The translations under genes were made by a program, and so were the position numbers. 7,931 nt of DNA from an uncultured Microbacteriaceae bacterium (lineage in GTDB: Bacteria; Actinomycetota; Actinomycetes; Actinomycetales; Microbacteriaceae), in contig CAMLMQ010000144.1 in NCBI GenBank assembly GCA_946481135.1, forward strand, positions 1 to 7,931. The letters are read 5' to 3'. The notes below the pieces were generated by a model. The model ran no database searches and was not told where the DNA came from. It saw only the letters and a list, made by a program, of their open reading frames with translations. Positions 6,230-7,931 of the stretch are shown here, one piece after another (positions within the stretch are counted from its first letter, which is position 1; each line of letters begins with the position of its first letter).

Positions 6230-7213
6230 TCAGCCCGCGGCGCGCTTCCGCGCCACCTCGTAGAGCGCGACCGACACGGCGATTCCCGCGTTGAGCGACT
6301 CCGTCGACGACTCGATCGGGATGCTGACGACCGCATCGCAGGTCTCCGTCACGAGGCGCGACAGTCCCTTGCCCTCGCTGCCGACGACGAGCACGACGGG
6401 CTCCGCGGCGAGCGCGAGGTCGGGAAGCGACACGTCGCCGCCGCCGTCGAGCCCGAGCACGAACACCCCCCGGGCCTTGAGCTCCTTGAGCGTCGTCGTG
6501 AGGTTGCCCGCCATCGCGACGGGCACACGCGCGGCGGCCCCGGCGGACGTCTTCCAGGCGGAGGCGGTCATCCCGACACTGCGGCGCTGCGGCACGATCG
6601 CGCCCTGCCCGCCGAACGCGGCGATCGAGCGCACGATCGCGCCGAGGTTGCGCGGGTCGGTCACGCCGTCGAGGGCGACGAGCAGCGGCACCTCGCCGCG
6701 TTCGAGGATGTCGTCGAGCAGCTGCAGCGGGTGCGCGTACTCGTAGGCGGGCACCTTGAGCGCGAGCCCCTGGTGCACGGCGTCCGGTCCGGAGAGGCGG
6801 TCGAGCTCGGGCCGCATGACCTCGACGATCGGGATGCCGCGCTTGCCGGCGATCGAGATCGCCTCCTTCACGCGATCGTCCATCTCCAGGCGCGCGGCGA
6901 GGTAGAGCGTCGTGGCGGGGATCTTCGCGCGGAGCGCCTCGACGACCGAGTTGCGTCCCGTGACGATCTCGGAGTCGCCGTCGCGCTTCGGGCTGCGGGT
7001 GCGCGGCGCGGGCTTGCCGCCCTGGCCGTGCTTCGCGCGGGCCGCGTCGAGGCGCTCCTGCGCCGCCTTGCGCTTGCCGGCGACGTGCCAGCTGCGGTCG
7101 GTGGCCTTCGGGGTCGGCCCCTTACCTTCGAGGGCCTTGCGGCCGTGGCCGCCGGTGCCGACGGTGGGGCCCTTCTTGTTGCCGCGCGCTCCGGGGCGTC
7201 CGGGTTTGACCAT
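6230..7213 (-). CDS. rlmB: 23S rRNA 2'-O-ribose methyltransferase, RlmB/TrmH (SPOUT) family
   Basis: A 327-residue SAM-dependent enzyme expected to methylate the 2'-OH of a guanosine in 23S rRNA (G2251 in E. coli numbering). Residues 83-160 form the SpoU substrate-binding domain, opening EIVTGRNSVVEAL. The knotted SPOUT domain carries motif 1 (LDGVTDPRNLGAIVRS, 181-196, Asn189 and Arg195), motif 2 (LVVGSEGKGLSRLV, 275-288, Glu280) and motif 3 (IPIESSTESLNAGIAVSVAL, 298-317, Asn308). About 80 lysine-, arginine- and glycine-rich residues precede the catalytic part, absent from the 243-residue E. coli enzyme but usual in actinobacterial members; they probably help bind RNA. ATG 7213 was chosen over ATG 7228 because GGAG lies nine bases upstream and the gene then begins two bases after the cysS stop. 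Co-transcribed with cysS. TrmH-family specificity can drift, so the exact nucleotide is inferred. Confidence 0.92.
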   Translation of the reverse strand: MVKPGRPGARGNKKGPTVGTGGHGRKALEGKGPTPKATDRSWHVAGKRKAAQERLDAARAKHGQGGKPAPRTRSPKRDGDSEIVTGRNSVVEALRAKIPATTLYLAARLEMDDRVKEAISIAGKRGIPIVEVMRPELDRLSGPDAVHQGLALKVPAYEYAHPLQLLDDILERGEVPLLVALDGVTDPRNLGAIVRSIAAFGGQGAIVPQRRSVGMTASAWKTSAGAAARVPVAMAGNLTTTLKELKARGVFVLGLDGGGDVSLPDLALAAEPVVLVVGSEGKGLSRLVTETCDAVVSIPIESSTESLNAGIAVSVALYEVARKRAAG

Positions 7214-7215
7214 GG

Positions 7216-7931
7216 TCAGATGCTCCATCTCGGTCCGGTGGGGGTGTCCTCGAGGGTCACCCCGGCGGCGGCGAGCGCGTCACGCACCCGGTCCGCCGCG
7301 GCGAAGTCGCGGGTCGCGCGGGCCTGCTCGCGCTCCCCCAACAGGTGGTCGACGAGCGCGGTGAGCACGGCATCCGAGCGCCCGGTGTCGCCGTCGTGCA
7401 CCCACTCGGGCGCCGCGGGGTCGAGGCCGAGCACGCCGAGCATCGCGACGACCTCGGAGCGAAGCCGAGCCGCGGTGACGACATCGGCGGCGTCGAGCGC
7501 CGCGTTGCCCTGCCGCACCGACTCGTGCAGCACGCCGAGGGCCTGCGGAACGCCGAGGTCGTCGTCCATCGCGGCGGCGAACGCGTCGGGCACCGCGACG
7601 GCGCCGGTCTGCTCGACCTCGGGCGTCGCCGCGACGGCGGCCGCGGCGCGGTCGAGGAACCCCTCGATGCGGCCGAACGCCGCCTCGGCCTCGCCGAGCG
7701 CCCCCGGGTGGTAGTCGATCGTCGAACGGTAGTGCGCGCTGCCGAGGTAGTAGCGCACGACGATCGGCCGCGCGAGGCTCAGGAACTCGGCGGCGTAGAT
7801 CGAGTTGCCGAGCGACTTCGACATCTTCTGGCCCTCGACGACGACGAGCCCGTTGTGCACCCAGTGCGTCGCGAAGGGGTCGCCGGCCGCCGTCGACTGG
7901 GCGAGCTCGTTCTCGTGGTGCGGGAAGCGCA
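7216..7931 (-). CDS. cysS: Cysteinyl-tRNA synthetase, C-terminal half (5' end outside window)
   Basis: The final 237 complete codons of a class I aminoacyl-tRNA synthetase that charges tRNA-Cys. The visible part begins RFPHHENELAQS, containing the His and Glu of the zinc/cysteine-binding site. It continues HWMHNGLVVVEGQKMSKSLGN with the KMSKS ATP-binding loop at fragment residues 35-39. The segment RYYLGSAHYRSTIDY opens the DALR-type helical domain, and the tail includes an anticodon-proximal helical region ending GPRWSI. The HHENE motif and full C-terminal tRNA-binding region distinguish it from its paralogue MshC (mycothiol ligase). The HIGH motif and the rest of the Rossmann domain lie beyond the right edge. 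It is followed after two bases by rlmB; this order is conserved in actinobacteria (for example Rv3580c-Rv3579c in Mycobacterium tuberculosis). Confidence 0.96.
   Translation of the reverse strand, partial: RFPHHENELAQSTAAGDPFATHWVHNGLVVVEGQKMSKSLGNSIYAAEFLSLARPIVVRYYLGSAHYRSTIDYHPGALGEAEAAFGRIEGFLDRAAAAVAATPEVEQTGAVAVPDAFAAAMDDDLGVPQALGVLHESVRQGNAALDAADVVTAARLRSEVVAMLGVLGLDPAAPEWVHDGDTGRSDAVLTALVDHLLGEREQARATRDFAAADRVRDALAAAGVTLEDTPTGPRWSI
7223..7226 (-). promoter_or_regulatory. Shine-Dalgarno GGAG for rlmB, inside the 3' end of cysS
   Basis: GGAG on the minus strand is followed by nine bases and the ATG at 7213. It sits within the last codons of cysS, consistent with coupled translation, and decides the rlmB start. 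Confidence 0.6.

Noticed and set aside
7214..7228. Alternative rlmB start at ATG 7228
   Set aside because: It would overlap cysS by 13 bases and lacks a well-placed Shine-Dalgarno sequence, whereas ATG 7213 has GGAG at nine bases.
6224..7714. 496-codon plus-strand open frame opposite rlmB and cysS
   Set aside because: rlmB and cysS have unmistakable motifs on the minus strand; this frame is a GC-driven shadow with Arg/Ala/Gly-rich composition.
7216..7931. mshC (mycothiol cysteine ligase) instead of cysS
   Set aside because: The HHENE motif, the long tRNA-binding C-terminal region and the adjacent rlmB all point to cysS.
1..7931. A hidden novel system such as defence, mobile or CRISPR-like elements
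   Set aside because: All seven genes belong to recognisable chromosomal families, no intergenic gap exceeds about 50 bases, and I saw no repeat arrays, transposase motifs, terminal inverted repeats or tRNA-like structures.

Overview
This is ordinary, densely packed chromosome from a very high-GC actinobacterium, most likely a member of Microbacteriaceae. That placement is inferred from the G/C-ending codons, the GTG starts, a DUF4032 gene, a cysS-rlmB pair and apparently leaderless genes. The window holds seven protein genes, two of them cut by its edges. I found no tRNA or rRNA, CRISPR array, insertion sequence, phage gene or recognisable defence system.

Left part, plus strand. The window opens inside the C-terminal domain of a ketopantoate-reductase family protein. 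A 38-base gap follows, containing a probable leaderless promoter. Next come a DUF4032 protein with a WaaP/Kdo-kinase-like core (512-1786) and, two bases after its stop, an MMPL/RND-type 12-helix membrane transporter (1789-4044). The spacing suggests that these last two are translated from one transcript.

Middle. A minus-strand HTH-WYL regulator (4045-5013) converges on the transporter so tightly that the two stop codons abut. It shares a 40-base divergent promoter region with a plus-strand epoxide-hydrolase-like alpha/beta hydrolase (5054-6184). That region holds overlapping candidate -10 elements and a 13-base palindrome. The arrangement suggests, but does not prove, that the regulator controls itself and the hydrolase.

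Right part, minus strand. A strong hairpin separates the hydrolase from rlmB (6230-7213), which encodes a 23S rRNA 2'-O-ribose methyltransferase. rlmB lies two bases downstream of cysS (cysteinyl-tRNA synthetase, N-terminal half outside the window). This is the conserved actinobacterial cysS-rlmB translation operon; in mycobacteria ispD-ispF lie upstream, which would be beyond the right edge here.

No previously undescribed system is evident. The more notable points are the DUF4032-MMPL coupling, two TAnnnT boxes placed exactly for leaderless transcription, active-site motif variants in the hydrolase, and an apparent excess of the heptamer GGATGCC.
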